This document shows positions 43,181 to 52,442 of a stretch of 64,000 bases of DNA, piece after piece; within the stretch, counting starts at the first letter, position 1; every line of letters begins with the position of its first letter. The DNA is from JBCBST01 sp039819115 (lineage in GTDB: Bacteria; Bacteroidota; Rhodothermia; Balneolales; Balneolaceae). The translations under genes were made by a program, and so were the position numbers. Where the stretch lies: contig JBCBST010000001.1 of NCBI GenBank assembly GCA_039819115.1, positions 1 through 64,000 of the forward strand, read 5' to 3'. The notes under the pieces are model-generated. The model worked only from the letters and a program-made list of their open reading frames with translations, was not told the DNA's origin and made no database searches.

Positions 43181-43960
43181 TTATTCCTTGTTAAAGTCGA
43201 GCGATTCAAGTTTAACCAGCTTTCTGAGATTATTGATCTCATGTTGCTTGAGGTATCTCCACCGGCCGTGTCGCACATTCTTAAGAGTTAAACCAGCATA
43301 TTCTACCCGTTTTAACTTCAGTACCTGTGTACCGTGAAATTCAACCATTCTCCGGATTAAGCGGTTTCTTCCTTCAAAAACAGAAATCTTAAAACGATAT
43401 GGAACATCTTCAAACCGTTTGATTCGGTTCCCCTTCGCAAGGCCATCTTCCAGTCGCACCCCGGTTCGGTATGCGACCAGTTCTTCGTCTGAAAGAATAC
43501 GTTCTGTTTCCACTTCATACGTTTTCCGCACCTTATAACTTGGATGCATAAGCCGGTTCGCCAGGTCGCCATCGTTGGTGAGAATGAGCAGGCCCGTCGT
43601 ATTTCGGTCCAGCCGGCCAACAGGGTAAACGCGGTACCCGGTTGCGTTTTCAATTTGGTCAAGTACCGTGTTGCGTCCTCTGTCGTCACTGGTGGTTGTG
43701 ATGGTGTTTTTGGGCTTATGGAGCAGGATGTATACAAACGGTTCCAGGGAGAGGGATTGTCCGTTCACCACGACCTGGTCTTTTGCACTTACTTTGATTC
43801 CATGTTCGGTAACCACTTTCCCGTTTACCTTAACCAGACCTTGTTCAATCATTTGATCGGCCTCCCTCCGGGAGCATAACCCTGCGTGTGCGATAAACTT
43901 GTTTATTCTAAGGGGCTGGTTGGATGAGGGATTAGAGTCAGATTTGGAAGAAGAGGGCAT
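43181..43960 (-). CDS. rRNA pseudouridine synthase, RsuA/RluB family
   Basis: Converts specific rRNA uridines to pseudouridine. 259 residues: a Ser/Pro-rich N-terminus, an S4 RNA-binding domain (19-65, NKFIAHAGLCSRREAD) and the catalytic domain with D118 in GRLDRNTTGLL. The lengths and LIRRMVEFHG motif fit the RluB/RluE/RsuA group; which uridine is modified cannot be read from sequence. It follows scpB by 28 bp, an arrangement seen in many bacteria. Confidence 0.92.
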   Translation of the reverse strand: MPSSSKSDSNPSSNQPLRINKFIAHAGLCSRREADQMIEQGLVKVNGKVVTEHGIKVSAKDQVVVNGQSLSLEPFVYILLHKPKNTITTTSDDRGRNTVLDQIENATGYRVYPVGRLDRNTTGLLILTNDGDLANRLMHPSYKVRKTYEVETERILSDEELVAYRTGVRLEDGLAKGNRIKRFEDVPYRFKISVFEGRNRLIRRMVEFHGTQVLKLKRVEYAGLTLKNVRHGRWRYLKQHEINNLRKLVKLESLDFNKE

Positions 43961-43988
43961 AGGTATACGATTTCAGGTTGGAGCACGC

Positions 43989-44726
43989 TTATGATTCTTG
44001 TTCGTCGTTTGAATGCTCCTGATCGGGTAGTTCAGAAGTGGGATTGGCATCTTTCGTGTTTGTTGACTCATCCGTATCCACACGTGTACTCATCTCTTCG
44101 AGCATCATCTGCCGTTCCAGCAATAACTGTCGGTGTTCGGCCATATCATCATCCTTCAGAATTTCATCAATTTCTCTCGGTTTGGGTAGCTCGTTCACCG
44201 AATTCATTCCAAAATGACGCAGGAAATGGCGGGTTGTGCGATACAGTAATGGTTTTCCGAGACTATCGGCCCGGCCGGAAACTTCAATTAATGCTTTTTC
44301 CATGAGCTGGCGAACAATGTACCCCGAATCAACACCTCTGATCTGATCGATCTCCGGTTTTGTGATCGGTTGACGATAGGCCACAATAGCCAGCGTTTCT
44401 ATGGCCGATTGAGAAAGTTTGCGATAGGCATTTTCGTGCTGGAAAATGCTTAACCAAAAATGAAATTTGGGCTGGGTTACGAAGGTAAGGCCTCCGGCAA
44501 GTTGTTCAATCCGGAAACTTGCGCCCGTTTTTTCATATCGTTCATTAAGCCGGTCAACGAATAGGGTTATCGTTTCGGTATTCAATTCTACCTGTTGTTC
44601 CTGCTCTGTGATAATCATACAGATTTTTTCGGCAGGGATCGGTTCAGCACTGGCAAAAATTAAAGCTTCAATTACCGAAGAAAGCCGGCTTCCATCAATA
44701 AACTGATAGTCGTTCAGTGTATCCAT
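43989..44726 (-). CDS. scpB: Segregation and condensation protein B
   Basis: Subunit of the Smc-ScpA-ScpB chromosome-compaction complex. 245 residues: two winged-helix domains (SVIEALIFASAEPIPAEKI at the N-terminus; TLAIVAYRQPITKPEIDQIRG in the second, the family hallmark), followed by a long acidic, low-complexity tail (about 195-245). The common partner scpA is not next to it. It is upstream of the pseudouridine synthase gene on the same strand. Confidence 0.92.
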   Translation of the reverse strand: MDTLNDYQFIDGSRLSSVIEALIFASAEPIPAEKICMIITEQEQQVELNTETITLFVDRLNERYEKTGASFRIEQLAGGLTFVTQPKFHFWLSIFQHENAYRKLSQSAIETLAIVAYRQPITKPEIDQIRGVDSGYIVRQLMEKALIEVSGRADSLGKPLLYRTTRHFLRHFGMNSVNELPKPREIDEILKDDDMAEHRQLLLERQMMLEEMSTRVDTDESTNTKDANPTSELPDQEHSNDEQES

Positions 44727-44795
44727 AAGAAATAATATACGGCTGAGGGGGCATCAAAAACGAACCCGGATCGTGTTATCCTGCCTCTTCAGAAC

Positions 44796-45767
44796 TCAGT
44801 CTATGGGTTTGACGATAAAGAACCCTTCATTTCCCTGTTCCTGATATAGAGGCATCAGGATATAGCCGTCGTTTTGGGCATGAATCTTACCGCAACAATC
44901 GTTGGCCAGCCAATCTCCTTTAGATACCTTATCGAAGTTTTTGAAGCCCGGTCGCATAACAAATTCTTCGTCCTTCTCGATAATATGCCGGTACACAAAT
45001 TCCACCTTATGAGGTAGTTGGGCATTCTGTTCCAGCATATAATCGTAATAACGGGCAAAATCGGGTATATCGGAGGCATGAATACATCCCGCGGCCGTTA
45101 ACAGGAGGATAAGCCCGGCCTTGGCGTTGTCTTCTGCAGCCTTGCTGAAGTGTTTTCCCGATTCCAGGGCAAAGGCAATGGCTCCCATGTTTTGCATGTA
45201 TTTAAGAGCGGTGCCATGCAGAGCGCGTTCAATACCAAAGATTAGTGGAACATGTAGCTGGCTTAACAGATCGATGTTTTTTTCATCTCTGACGCTCACT
45301 GTAAACATCCCCTCCTCGGCGGAAAAGGTATGCAAATCTGCAAAGATGAGGAGTCGGCCTGTTTCCTGGGCAAGAGTCATTAGGGGCTCGATGATATTCA
45401 GGATAACTTTGGTTTCCCTTCTTTCCGAAGAGGTAAGGTAGTCTTCCGGAGCCCGTTTTATCTTATCAATGATAGACGTAAACCAAATGCGGTTCATGTC
45501 TTCATCAATGAACCGGCATTTTTGATCCAGGGCAGCTAGATTGGCTTTTAACCCGATCAGATATCCATTGAACTGGTGATCAAGCTTACTGAATTTATTA
45601 AAGATATAAGACAGGGCTTCGATACCACTGGGTTCATTTCCATGCATCCCGGTCAGGGCAATGACAATGGGTCCCTGTTCACTTCCTTTTATTTCTCCAA
45701 TGATTCGATCGCTGTAGGCCGAAAAATCCGGAATACCGGAAACCTCGGCGGCGGGGTCAAGTAGCAT
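44796..45767 (-). CDS. Succinylglutamate desuccinylase/aspartoacylase-family zinc hydrolase
   Basis: A 323-residue zinc carboxypeptidase-fold amide hydrolase. Zinc ligands are H42 and E45 (GMHGNEPSG) and H146 (ADLHTFS); the catalytic glutamate is E202 (ALESGKHF). Family members remove succinyl or acetyl groups from glutamate or aspartate; the substrate here is unknown. It lies 5 bp after the GCS2-CBS gene and is co-transcribed with it. A link to gamma-glutamyl or N-acyl amino acid metabolism is plausible. Confidence 0.88.
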   Translation of the reverse strand: MLLDPAAEVSGIPDFSAYSDRIIGEIKGSEQGPIVIALTGMHGNEPSGIEALSYIFNKFSKLDHQFNGYLIGLKANLAALDQKCRFIDEDMNRIWFTSIIDKIKRAPEDYLTSSERRETKVILNIIEPLMTLAQETGRLLIFADLHTFSAEEGMFTVSVRDEKNIDLLSQLHVPLIFGIERALHGTALKYMQNMGAIAFALESGKHFSKAAEDNAKAGLILLLTAAGCIHASDIPDFARYYDYMLEQNAQLPHKVEFVYRHIIEKDEEFVMRPGFKNFDKVSKGDWLANDCCGKIHAQNDGYILMPLYQEQGNEGFFIVKPID

Positions 45768-45772
45768 AAAGT

Positions 45773-47692
45773 CTATTTCTTTTCCGATAGGGCTTTAAGA
45801 AGCCGTGTTGTTATTTTCATGAAGTTACCCTCGGTAATGATACCAACCAATTGTCCGTTTTTGACGACGGGCAGGCAGCCAATTTGCTGTTCTTGCATAA
45901 TATTCATGGCTTCAATAATCGAAGCTTCCGGGTGGATGGTAATGGGGTTATCAATCATTACATCCTTTACACACTGCTTAAGCGGATCGTCTGAATTGTG
46001 CATTGCTTTTGTGTATTCGCGGAGCACCATACGCATGCTCACTAACCCGATCAGATGCTTTTGGTCATCTTCTACCGGTACGTATCGAATCTTGCGCCAA
46101 TCAAACAGGTTCGATGCAAACTCGAGGATATCATCTTTACGAACAGTGAATAAATCCGTGGTCATAAACTCTTCTACCAACAGCATGGTAGGTTGCCAGT
46201 TAGCCACATCCTCCGGATTCGCAAGTCCCCATTTGTGTACCGGTTCTCCCTTTTTCTGATTTGCGATCATAGCCGAGGTTATGGCAGAGAGCGTTTGCTC
46301 TTTGTTATTGTCTTTGATGAGCTTACCATAGGATTTTACAACCCAGTACGACCCGGTCTGGGATGATTCCACCCGATCATGAACGACACCCAGATAGGTG
46401 TCAATATCGGATGAATGGATACCGGCTTTTTTTAATCCTTCGGTAGCAATGGGCAGCAACTCCTGTTTGATGAGGTCTACTGCGGTACGTTTTGTATCAC
46501 CTGGCCAGATGAACTTGGTATCGAGCCCCATTTTTGAGGCCGCATAGAAATTCAGGCGGGCATCGTCGAAATCCAGTTCGGTAGTGATATCGGCATAGGC
46601 ATCTTCAAACCCATTCATAAGTCCCAGCCAGAATGCTGAGTTGGCAATTTCATCAATAACAGTAGGGCCCGATGGGAAGATGCGGTTTTCGATACGCAGA
46701 TGAGGAATCCCATTTCCTACACCATAACAGGGTCTGTTCCATCGGTATACCGTGGAGTTATGCACTTTCAGCGCCATCAGATCAGGTGCTTTACCTTCTT
46801 TCAGCATCTGATCGACATTTTCCATGATATCAGAGCTCAGCATGGTCCGATAGCGGGATACATCTTCCCGGTAAATATCCAGGATACTGCCTTTTAACCA
46901 GTCTGTCCCAAAGGTTACTCTCGGTGTGGCGTCTCGTAAATGCTCGCTGACGCCCCGGGTATCCACGGATTGCTGAAACAAAGCTATCCGTGTCTCCGCC
47001 CATAAACGCTTTCCGAATAAAATGGGTGAGTTAACAGCCGCTGCCAGAACGGGTGCGGTAATAGCCTGGGCCACATTATACTTGGCCACAAACTCTTCGG
47101 GTTTAATTTGAAGGTGTACTTGAAAACCGGTGTTTGATGCCTCAACCAGCGGGGAGTCGAAGCGCATAAGCATTTCATCCATCCCCTGGATACGAAGTTC
47201 AAATTCATTGCCCCGGAGTCGGTTAATTGCTTCACAAAGTGCCTTATAACGGGCGATAGGGGTGATGTTATCCATATCCACATCCTTCTTCCGGATGGTT
47301 GGAATAATACCGGCCAGCAACACATCTCCGTCCAGTTGTTGGGCTACTTTTCGAACGGTATCCACTTCCCGTTGGATGTTTTGCTCCATTTTAGAGAGCG
47401 CATCACCAGTGAATTCCAGAGGAGGAAGATTTACCTCCAGGTTAAACATGGCCAGTTCGGTGGTATAATTGCCTTCACCAAGTGCGGATAGCACATTAAG
47501 TGCATCGGGATTTGGTTTTGCGTTGGTATCCACCAGGCACAATTCCTGTTCGGCACCGATCCGAATAGTATCGGTTTCGAACCATTGGTCTTCTAACATC
47601 CGTTGAAGTGCTCTTAAATCTTTGAGCACATGGCTCATAAAAGCCTGTTCTTCTTCACTGGAGTCTGCTATATGAACGCGTTCTTCACCCAT
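45773..47692 (-). CDS. GCS2-family glutamate-cysteine ligase-like enzyme fused to CBS domains
   Basis: A 639-residue two-part protein. The first ~400 residues belong to the GCS2/YbdK-type carboxylate-amine ligase family (RIGAEQELCLVD near 45-56, LRIENRIFPSGPT near 325), ATP-dependent enzymes that join an amine to the gamma carboxylate of glutamate. The C-terminal end holds two CBS motifs (about 505-560 and 574-635), which usually bind adenine nucleotides and set activity to energy state. It is followed 5 bp later by a desuccinylase/aspartoacylase-like gene. The product could be gamma-glutamylcysteine or another gamma-glutamyl amide; not determined. Confidence 0.87.
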   Translation of the reverse strand: MGEERVHIADSSEEEQAFMSHVLKDLRALQRMLEDQWFETDTIRIGAEQELCLVDTNAKPNPDALNVLSALGEGNYTTELAMFNLEVNLPPLEFTGDALSKMEQNIQREVDTVRKVAQQLDGDVLLAGIIPTIRKKDVDMDNITPIARYKALCEAINRLRGNEFELRIQGMDEMLMRFDSPLVEASNTGFQVHLQIKPEEFVAKYNVAQAITAPVLAAAVNSPILFGKRLWAETRIALFQQSVDTRGVSEHLRDATPRVTFGTDWLKGSILDIYREDVSRYRTMLSSDIMENVDQMLKEGKAPDLMALKVHNSTVYRWNRPCYGVGNGIPHLRIENRIFPSGPTVIDEIANSAFWLGLMNGFEDAYADITTELDFDDARLNFYAASKMGLDTKFIWPGDTKRTAVDLIKQELLPIATEGLKKAGIHSSDIDTYLGVVHDRVESSQTGSYWVVKSYGKLIKDNNKEQTLSAITSAMIANQKKGEPVHKWGLANPEDVANWQPTMLLVEEFMTTDLFTVRKDDILEFASNLFDWRKIRYVPVEDDQKHLIGLVSMRMVLREYTKAMHNSDDPLKQCVKDVMIDNPITIHPEASIIEAMNIMQEQQIGCLPVVKNGQLVGIITEGNFMKITTRLLKALSEKK

Positions 47693-47748
47693 TAACCAAA
47701 GAGTATGATTTAGGATAAGAACTTGCTTTCTGTGCCTATATGCAAGCC

Positions 47749-50181
47749 TTATCGGATCGCATCCACATTTATGTTAAGACGCACGGCAGATGCTCCCTGT
47801 TTGGCCTGCTTTTCGTACTCCCGGGTAACGGAATCGAGAAAGTGTGCTATGAACTGATCGCCACGGGTAGGTTCAATTTTTACAAGAAGCTCCCAGAAGT
47901 AGTTTTGGTTCATCCAGGGGATGGTAGAGGGAGAAGGCCCAAGCAATGAAAGCTGAGGTGCGGCCCGCTCTAGAATGGAGGTCATACGCCGGGCCTGACC
48001 GGCGACCATAGATTCATTTTTGCCTTTAAACACAAAACGAATCAACCGGGAAAAAGGAGGATAATGCAGGGCCTGACGAAACGATCGCTCTTGTTCTGCA
48101 AACCCATCATAATCGTGATTTCGTGCGAACTGAAGGGCCGGATGTTCCGGGTTCAAGGTTTGAATAAACACCTGCCCCGGTTTAGTTCCTCTTCCGGGAC
48201 GCCCGGCCACTTGGCTGATCAGTTGGTACATCCGCTCGGAAGCCTGGAAGGAAGGAAACGCCAGCTCGGTATCGGCATCCACAACGCCCACTACCGTCAC
48301 ATTGGGGAAATCGAGTCCCTTCGCCACTAACTGCGTGCCGATGAGTATATCGGCTTGTTGTGCTCCAAATTGAGACAGGATGCGCTCATGGGCTCCTTTG
48401 CCTGTTGTCGAATCCCGGTCGAACCGAAGAATACGGGCATCAGGAAACAACTGCTGGATTTGCTCCTCCACTTGTTGGGTACCCGATCCTTTAACTTCAA
48501 GGTCGGTTGATCCACAGTTCTCGCACCGGATATCTGCTTTCCTGGAGTACCCGGTGTAATGATCAAGCAGAATGTTTTTTTCCTTATGATAGGTGAGGCT
48601 TACCGCGCACTCCGGGCTTTGGGGGATATGACCACATTGGGTGCAGACGATGTAGCTGGAAAATCCTCTCCGGTTATAGAGCAGAATCACCTGCTCTTTT
48701 CGGGCTAAGGCCTGTTCCATGGCCTGAAAAAGGGGAACGGCAAGTACCGCGCCTTTCATAGCCGATCGGTACTGCTTCATATCAAGTAGGTGTACCCGGG
48801 GTAGTTCCGCTGATGCATGGCGTTGCCTGAGTAACAGCTTTCGGGCTTTTTCCTGTCTGCTCATTTCCAAAGCCTGTAAACTTGGGGTGGCCGATCCCAG
48901 GATGACCACCGCATGGTTTTGATATGCCCGCATGATCGCCGTTTCCCTTGCATGATAACGCGGTGCGGGATCATCCTGCTTATAGGATGCATCATGCTCT
49001 TCATCAATAATGATAAGCCCGATATGCTGTACCGGAGCAAACACTGCCGATCTTGGCCCAATCACAATATGCTTACGCCCTTCCCGCAGTTGTTTCCACT
49101 CCCATAGTCGTTCCCTGGCCGACATGCGGCTGTGTAATACGGCAATATCGTCTCCGAATACCCTTCGAAAACGAGCCACCGTTTGGGGGGTGAGTGCAAT
49201 TTCGGGGACTAACACAATGCCTCCCTTGCCCAGACTACGTGCCTTGTTCAGGGCGTGGATGTATACTTCCGTCTTGCCACTACCGGTAATCCCGTGAAGT
49301 AAAAAAGAAGAAAAGGTGCCTTCACTAAGGTTTGTATCAATCGTGTTAAACGCTGCCGACTGTTCTTCATTTAAGGGGTTGAGAGCATCCTGATCCACCG
49401 TTGTGTGTAGTAGCTGTTGATTGGATACTTCCTGTTCTACAGAGGTAAGCCAACCCTCCGATTTAAGCTTAGAAATGGTGTAGGGGGTTATGAGGTCCCA
49501 CTGTTTACTCTCTTTCGCTGAAATGGGATCGGGATGGTTCAGCAAGGCCTGAAGAGCCTGTTGCCATTTATTGGGTTTTCCGATTTCCGCCAGGTATTGG
49601 GCAGCTTTTTCGCGATGGGTTATTTTCCAGGCCACCTGGGTTTTAGGACTTATTTTGAGATCGGGTTCTTCCCAAATCTCAATTACTCCTTGTTTTCTCA
49701 GATTTCGGAACTGGGTTAGCGTCCTCGTATTCTTCCAGCGTTTTTCAACCTCTGATAGGGTATATGATTCACTTCTGAGCATTTCCAGAAGGTTAAGATC
49801 GTCCGGGTCTGAAGTGGGGAGAAGGGAAGGAGAAACCCTCACTTTTTTCCTGGACACAAAATTAAGCCCGGCTGGCAATGCAGCCTGAATGACCTCTCCC
49901 CAGCTACAGTAATAAAAACGATGCATCCATTGGGTAATCTCTAATATATCCTGCGTAAGAAGGGGCTCAGAATCTAACACCTCACGGATTGATTTGGTGG
50001 TAAAATCGGGTGCGTCGTTATGCAGACGAACGACCACACCGATGGCAAAATGAGACCGGAACGGAACCCATACCCGTTTACCGGTCACGGTTTTTTCCGA
50101 GAGAGCCTCCGGGATCGAATAAGTAAACAGTCTCCGGACGGCTGTGGGAAACGCTATTTCCGAAAACTGGTACTGTGCCAA
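47749..50181 (-). CDS. priA: Primosomal replication restart helicase PriA
   Basis: Restarts stalled replication forks. 810 residues with the N-terminal 3'-DNA-binding domain, DEAH-type helicase (Walker A GITGSGKTEVY, DEEH) and the inserted zinc region. Of the usual eight cysteines, the pair CTQC (about 512-515) and CENC (about 552-555) remain, but the middle four are mostly gone: SPEC replaces CPxC and DHYT replaces CHYC. One zinc site is probably lost while the other is intact. It ends a minus-strand run of four genes spaced by 4-9 bp. Confidence 0.95.
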   Translation of the reverse strand: MAQYQFSEIAFPTAVRRLFTYSIPEALSEKTVTGKRVWVPFRSHFAIGVVVRLHNDAPDFTTKSIREVLDSEPLLTQDILEITQWMHRFYYCSWGEVIQAALPAGLNFVSRKKVRVSPSLLPTSDPDDLNLLEMLRSESYTLSEVEKRWKNTRTLTQFRNLRKQGVIEIWEEPDLKISPKTQVAWKITHREKAAQYLAEIGKPNKWQQALQALLNHPDPISAKESKQWDLITPYTISKLKSEGWLTSVEQEVSNQQLLHTTVDQDALNPLNEEQSAAFNTIDTNLSEGTFSSFLLHGITGSGKTEVYIHALNKARSLGKGGIVLVPEIALTPQTVARFRRVFGDDIAVLHSRMSARERLWEWKQLREGRKHIVIGPRSAVFAPVQHIGLIIIDEEHDASYKQDDPAPRYHARETAIMRAYQNHAVVILGSATPSLQALEMSRQEKARKLLLRQRHASAELPRVHLLDMKQYRSAMKGAVLAVPLFQAMEQALARKEQVILLYNRRGFSSYIVCTQCGHIPQSPECAVSLTYHKEKNILLDHYTGYSRKADIRCENCGSTDLEVKGSGTQQVEEQIQQLFPDARILRFDRDSTTGKGAHERILSQFGAQQADILIGTQLVAKGLDFPNVTVVGVVDADTELAFPSFQASERMYQLISQVAGRPGRGTKPGQVFIQTLNPEHPALQFARNHDYDGFAEQERSFRQALHYPPFSRLIRFVFKGKNESMVAGQARRMTSILERAAPQLSLLGPSPSTIPWMNQNYFWELLVKIEPTRGDQFIAHFLDSVTREYEKQAKQGASAVRLNINVDAIR

Positions 50182-50185
50182 GATC

Positions 50186-50584
50186 TTACTGCTGGTTATG
50201 AGAAACCGTATCTATGATGGATACTGAGATTAGGGAAGCCCGGTCAATTTGATTACCCCATCCGCATAGTAAAGTACCATCAGGAGCTTTTACAGTCACC
50301 CGGGCCAGGAAATCATGATTAAAGAGGGTATTACGCTGATCGTAGAATTCTTCATCCGTTGAAAAACCGAACACCTCGTAGATGTCTCTCCGGGCTACGC
50401 CATAGACCTGTCCATTCAACTCCGCGTACACCCCATCGGCGCAACCATCGGCTTCTATCCCGAAAGTAAACGTAATAATAGCTTCGGTATCTATCGCTTC
50501 ATCCTGTTCGCTAACAATACTAAAGCACGAAAAGGTGATGACACCCACGCAGCATATCAACACCCATATGACCGTTCTGTTCAT
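50186..50584 (-). CDS. Small exported protein, function unknown
   Basis: A 132-residue protein with a hydrophobic N-terminal segment (5-20) ending in FSC, a weak lipobox, followed by a beta-rich mature part (ITFTFGIEADGCADG, VYAELNGQVYGVARRDIYEVF). I recognise no family. It has two further cysteines (in GCAD and LLCGWG) that could pair outside the cytosol. It lies 4 bp upstream of priA and 4 bp downstream of the M29 aminopeptidase, so it is part of that transcript. Confidence 0.72.
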   Translation of the reverse strand: MNRTVIWVLICCVGVITFSCFSIVSEQDEAIDTEAIITFTFGIEADGCADGVYAELNGQVYGVARRDIYEVFGFSTDEEFYDQRNTLFNHDFLARVTVKAPDGTLLCGWGNQIDRASLISVSIIDTVSHNQQ

Positions 50585-50588
50585 GATA

Positions 50589-51692
50589 TCATACCAGCAG
50601 ATGTTCCGGGTTTAAACCAACCAGATCGTCCGTTACAAACGACCTGCCTTTTCGGATAAGTGTACCATCCAGGTACACATCAGCGCCAATACAAACCAGG
50701 TCCCAATGGATGTTGGATGTATTTCCATTTGGGGCAATCTCGTAATCGTTACCCAGGGTAAGATGGTTGGAACCATAAATCTTCTCATCAAAAAGGATGT
50801 CGTACATCGGGCTCTCAATAATTGGATTTGTACCAAAGCTGAACTCACCAAAACGCCGTGCCCCTTCGTCGGTATCCAGAATATCCCGCAATGCGTCATT
50901 ATTGGATGAGTCAAAATCGGTAACAACACCGTTTGCTACTTCCAGTTTCACAAACTCAAAAGGTTTACCCTGGTACACACTGGGAGCATAGGTAATGACT
51001 CCGTTAACCGAATCGATAACCGGTGAGGTAAAGAGTTCTCCGTCGGGTATGTTGTGGCTGCCGTAGCAAGGCACCCAATTCTGTCCTTTTACAGAAAATT
51101 GGATATCAGTTCCCTCTCCTTTTAAATGAATGATATCTGTCTGCCTCAGGCGGTCTTCCAGGGGAAGCATGGCCTCTTTTAGCTTGCCATAATCCACGAG
51201 GCAGGCTTTATAAAAGAACTCGGTAAACGCACGGGTAGGTAGTTTTGCGTTCATAGCAAATGCCGCGCTCGGATAGCGCATAATGCACCACTTTGTATTG
51301 TTTACACGTTCCTCAAAATGAACGGGGTGCAGGAAGTGTTTGGAGTAGGCTTCATTCGCCTCTTTTGATGCCTGCGAAGTTTCGTAGATATTCTCAGATG
51401 CGCGTATACCAATGAATACATCCATTTGCTTCATCAATGGGAGTTGATCAACCTGAGCCTGGGTCTTCCAAAAGTCTTCGTTACCCTGCTGGATCAGTAA
51501 ACGCTGGGTTTCTGTATCCTCGATTTGAACAAAGGGATGAGCTCCTCGCTCCCGGATTTGTTCTACCAGGGAGCGAAGTAGTTCAATGCCATTTAGCCCA
51601 ATGCACTGTACCAGTACATGTTCACCGGGTTGTACCTGGGTGCTGTGCGAAAGGATAAGATCTGCAAGTGCCTGGTCGTTGGAGTTCGTCAT
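50589..51692 (-). CDS. M29-family (thermophilic-type) aminopeptidase
   Basis: A 367-residue cytosolic metallo-aminopeptidase, the usual ~370-410 size. The ligand-bearing segments of the C-terminal half are visible: GTDIQFSVKG, NIPDGELFTSPV (metal glutamate), YAPSVYQGK, and the late SNIHWDLVCIGADVYLDG with its metal histidine and aspartate. I start at ATG 51692; a TTG two codons upstream is possible. Role: broad N-terminal trimming of peptides. It lies between the ABC ATPase and the small exported protein genes. Confidence 0.88.
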   Translation of the reverse strand: MTNSNDQALADLILSHSTQVQPGEHVLVQCIGLNGIELLRSLVEQIRERGAHPFVQIEDTETQRLLIQQGNEDFWKTQAQVDQLPLMKQMDVFIGIRASENIYETSQASKEANEAYSKHFLHPVHFEERVNNTKWCIMRYPSAAFAMNAKLPTRAFTEFFYKACLVDYGKLKEAMLPLEDRLRQTDIIHLKGEGTDIQFSVKGQNWVPCYGSHNIPDGELFTSPVIDSVNGVITYAPSVYQGKPFEFVKLEVANGVVTDFDSSNNDALRDILDTDEGARRFGEFSFGTNPIIESPMYDILFDEKIYGSNHLTLGNDYEIAPNGNTSNIHWDLVCIGADVYLDGTLIRKGRSFVTDDLVGLNPEHLLV

Positions 51693-51706
51693 AATCAAAA
51701 AAGAAG

Positions 51707-52312
51707 TTAAAGCTGAATAATTTGGTCACAGAGGTCGAGCTCACGCTCATCGTTCGAAGCTAAAATCACAAAACGGGATTCCGAACGACGTTCTTCTACA
51801 AGTTTACGGATTAGGGCATTACCCTGTTCGTCTAAATTGGTGCCGGGTTCATCTAAAATCAGGATATCGGGCGAACGGATTAGGGATGCGGCCACTTTTA
51901 CCCGTTGTTGTTGCCCCGTGGAAAGTTCTTTGTACAAATTGTGACCCAGTCCTGGAATCTGAACGTATTCAAGAAGTTCGGTCACAGACTGGTTCGGAGT
52001 CTGAGACAGGGTTGCCAGAAACGTCAGGTTTTCGCTCACGGTAAGCTCCTGGTACAGGTTAATGTAAGGTGCACAGAACCCTAAACACGCTTTAACCTGG
52101 GTGGTGGTCAAGGTTCGGCTTTCATCGCTCCATTTCACAGTGCCTTTGGTAGCACGAAGCAATCCCCCCAGACATTTAACAAGGGTGGATTTTCCGGAAC
52201 CATTGGAACCGGCAATACCCAGTACCGGACCCACACTTTCAAAGCTGATGTCGCTAAATACCTGATAGCGACTAAAGCGTTTACCTAAACCTTGTACGTG
52301 TAACGAAAACAT
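51707..52312 (-). CDS. CcmA-like ABC transporter ATP-binding protein
   Basis: A 201-residue ABC ATPase of the short type seen in heme exporter CcmA and related systems. Walker A GSNGSGKST (near 34-42), signature LSTGQQQ, Walker B ILILDEP and D-loop TNLD are present. The switch position, usually histidine, reads ASND, so Asn replaces His. The family start is MFSLHVQG at 52312; the frame is open to 52444 but the extra N-terminus is unlike an ABC protein. No permease gene (CcmB) is next to it. The role in cytochrome c maturation is possible but unproven. Confidence 0.82.
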   Translation of the reverse strand: MFSLHVQGLGKRFSRYQVFSDISFESVGPVLGIAGSNGSGKSTLVKCLGGLLRATKGTVKWSDESRTLTTTQVKACLGFCAPYINLYQELTVSENLTFLATLSQTPNQSVTELLEYVQIPGLGHNLYKELSTGQQQRVKVAASLIRSPDILILDEPGTNLDEQGNALIRKLVEERRSESRFVILASNDERELDLCDQIIQL

Positions 52313-52442
52313 CCAACGAACATACGGATGTTGGCCGAAAGTTGTGTCTTTTGTAACACAATAGAATAAAGCCAAAAATCGGTAAAGAAAGGTTGTAATG
52401 GCAGTTAACTCCATGTATTTTCGATACTGATTGGGACAGTGC

